A DNA stretch of 64,000 nt from Paramecium tetraurelia (Eukaryota > Ciliophora > Oligohymenophorea > Peniculida > Parameciidae): positions 1-64,000 of the forward strand of contig NW_001798966.1 in the NCBI RefSeq assembly GCF_000165425.1, written 5' to 3'. Under the pieces are notes generated by a model, which saw only the letters and a program-made list of their open reading frames with translations, searched no databases and was not told the origin of the DNA. This document shows, piece by piece, positions 62,038-64,000 of the stretch (within the stretch, counting starts at the first letter, position 1; the number at the start of each line of letters is the position of its first letter). The position numbers and the translations under genes were made by a program.

Positions 62038-62766
62038 TCAGGGTTTAACATTTTTTATTATTAAATTTTCTATAGAATTGTCGGTGTTTTTAATCATATA
62101 TAGTATGCTGTCCAAACAATCTCTCAAGATGGTATAGAAGTCCAAATCATTAATTTTCAGTGACATTCTGCTTAGCTATAAATTATAGTAGTCATCTTTG
62201 TAATTGGTCAGGTAGTGTTTCTTTATTTATTGATGCAATTATTGTAGTGAATTTCTGATTTCATTACTAATAATTTATAAATTCTAGCATTTAAGATAAT
62301 TAAGTGAAGTTTGGATTTGATTCTTTTCATATTTCAGTTATTCATTATCTTTAATTATAAGTTAACATTGCTCCTCCAACTTTTCCATTTGAGGTTAGAG
62401 GTTGTTAAATTATGTAAGCTGTTTCATTAGACTTTTGTTTTACAAATCCAATTGTGTAATTTTATTTTGCTATTCTCTAATGATGCCATCTTTCTATAAT
62501 AATATAGTTAAGAGTTGTTTTTTTTCTCTTTAAATTTATTCGAGTATTAGTGCATAACTATGGGTTTAAGTTAATTTCTTATCTTGTTGTTGATGCTTGA
62601 TTTCTGGCTTAGTGAAAGTAGTTTAAGATTTTTTTAATAGATCGTCGATCTTGGAATTGACTTCAGTCAGACGGGAATTGCTTTGAGGAGTTTGGATAGT
62701 GGTCAGAGGATTGGATCTAAATGATAAGTTGGTTAAATGAGTAGAGGTAGATCTGGAAAACTTCAT
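62038..62766 (-). CDS. Coiled-coil protein, 242 aa
   Basis: Uninterrupted 243-codon frame. A Ser/Thr-rich basic head (MKFSRSTSTHLTNLSFRSNP) precedes a coiled coil over residues about 80-190 (QREKKQLLTILLQKDGIIRE; KLEEQCQLIIKDNEQLKYEK) and a helical C-terminus. No domain recognised. Cytoskeletal or adaptor role is possible but not shown. Starts divergently from the PP4R1-like gene 111 bp away. Confidence 0.85.
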
Positions 62767-62877
62767 TTAGAGGTTGTTATAATTTGTATTTTAATTTATA
62801 CTTGAATTAAAAGAGGATGAGCGATAGTGTTGATATATTAGTTTATATAAATAAATAGGTGATTAAATATATAAATA
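62767..62877. promoter_or_regulatory. Shared upstream region of divergent genes
   Basis: 111 bp between two divergent starts; both promoters inferred here, no element identified. Confidence 0.45.
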
Positions 62878-64000
62878 ATGAATTTCACAATAAATGAAAT
62901 ACGGAAATCGGGGACTCATGTAAATTAATTTATTATGACAGACAGAAGAAGAACTCAATCAACTAACATTGGATGAGAACATGGGGGAGTTGAGAAGAGC
63001 ACAATACATTCTTTAGAGAGGTCATCCAATTTAAAAATATGCAGTATGATAGATAGTAATTAGATTTACTCAAACATCCACAGGCTATTTAAAGTGAGTG
63101 GATTTAGTTTATTATTTCCCATAATTAACGAGGATTTGGTGAAGTAAGACGAAGACACAATTGCAATAGCCACAAAGGAATTTTTGTTGATTGCAAGGTA
63201 GATGAAAGAGAAGGAGTAACAGATATTGCTTAATCAAACATTTCATTTTATGAAGAATTACAATTTGAAATTGGCAGAAGGATGGTTTGAGTTATTTGAG
63301 ATGTTGTATTGTTGCGACATTCACAATTCAATTAAATTGATAAATGAGTTAACCGATATTGAGGCTGACACACATTGGCGTTAGAGAGGAGCTCGACTGC
63401 TACAGTATATACCATAGATCGAGAGAATACAATTACTTTGTATGGACAAGGATCCTCAGGTAAGGTTTGAGATTGTGAAGACAATATAGATTGTTTACTG
63501 TAGTTTTACTCCTGAGAAGTTTAGTACTTATTTGCAGATGAAGGTATATAAATAATATAACAATGAAGATTTTTGAGTTGATTTATGATTATGAAGTACA
63601 AGTAAGGATGGCAGCAATTGAGATGTTTTTTATGGTTTAATCTCATTTATAAGATAGGGAAAAAATGATTACAAAATAATTCTTTGAATTCCTAAGTTCC
63701 CAGAATGTATAAATTATAACAATAATGTCAAGAATATGTGGGAAAGTATTAATGGAAATCATGGATGTAAAACCTGATATTTAAAAATTTCTAAAAGTGT
63801 TCATTTCATTTGCTGAAAGCACAAATGAGGAATATCGAATTAACTTTGCCTACAATTTTCCTGCCATTCTTCAAATCCTAAAGGGAGAATGCTATGATTA
63901 ACTAAAAGAAACTTATTTACGATTGTTACAATTTGATACATCGACTCAAGTTAAGAACTTACTCCTGGCAAGCATCCCAGATGTGATCTCTACCTTGAAA
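62878..64000 (+). CDS. HEAT-repeat protein, PP4 regulatory subunit 1-like, 5' part (runs off window)
   Basis: The start is ATG 62878: the frame of the body contains a TGA at 62936, removed by a 22-nt intron (62920-62941). Two more introns (63044-63063, 20 nt; 63544-63568, 25 nt) keep the frame open to the window end, giving 351 codons so far. After ELNQLTLDENMGELRRAQYI the protein is an array of paired helices typical of HEAT repeats (DKDPQVRFEIVKTIQIVYCS; YDYEVQVRMAAIEMFFMVQS). YRINFAYNFPAILQIL resembles the AYNFPAV segment of PP4R1 and the PP2A A-subunit group. Such subunits scaffold PP4/PP2A phosphatases; the identity is likely at superfamily level, less certain at PP4R1 level. Confidence 0.85.

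Noticed and set aside
1-64000. IES (TA-bounded internal eliminated sequences) and telomeric GGGGTT/GGGTTT repeats
   Set aside because: No TA-bounded insert with matching ends was needed to explain any intact gene, and no telomere array was seen.

Overview
The window reads as Paramecium (aurelia-like) nuclear DNA. It is very A+T-rich, and long frames open up only if TAA and TAG are read as glutamine with TGA as the sole stop. The frames join through about 45 tiny GT..AG introns of 19-34 nt, mostly GTA...TAG. Translating with the standard code breaks nearly every real gene, so the genes below were built by reading TGA-only frames and checking that the spliced lengths are whole codons.

Layout. 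1-5.9 kb is mostly empty, with one small Cys-rich ORF (970-1359) and a GC-rich foldable 60-nt island (3901-3960). 5.9-15.4 kb carries a TLDc protein, a von Willebrand A protein and a CxW surface mini-antigen. 15.4-20.1 kb is a desert with one small ORF and a decayed non-LTR (LINE) reverse-transcriptase remnant. 20.1-27.2 kb holds a pentapeptide/WD40 protein, a WD40 pseudogene and a TPR gene in which each TPR is its own 102-nt exon. 27.2-30.7 kb is a desert containing a decayed gene resembling the C-terminus of alpha-2-macroglobulin proteins. 30.7-36.5 kb holds a MORN-type gene with nine introns, a truncated coiled-coil gene at a sequence gap, and a WD40-like gene. 36.9-45.7 kb holds a small ORF, a GPCR fused to a phosphatidylinositol phosphate kinase, another B-box/coiled-coil protein and a frame-broken gene. 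45.8-49.9 kb is a secreted protein with a 120-bp tandem array (second gap inside it) and a C-terminal cystatin domain. 49.9-53.1 kb is a desert. 53.1-64 kb is densely packed: two coiled-coil ORFs, an HTH protein, two TPR genes, NF-YB, another coiled-coil protein and the start of a PP4R1-like HEAT protein, with spacers of 10 to about 430 bp.

Functional themes. Several genes share one plan (N-terminal Cys/His zinc-binding segment, coiled coil, then WD40, TPR or TLDc), which fits expanded ciliate families and local duplication. Signalling is represented by the GPCR-PIP kinase, the cell surface by the mini-antigen and the cystatin protein, and transcription by NF-YB and the HTH protein. None of the complete genes is interrupted by an IES-like insert, although the deserts carry decayed genes and a LINE, which is an unusual mixture for either a pure somatic or a pure germline Paramecium sequence.
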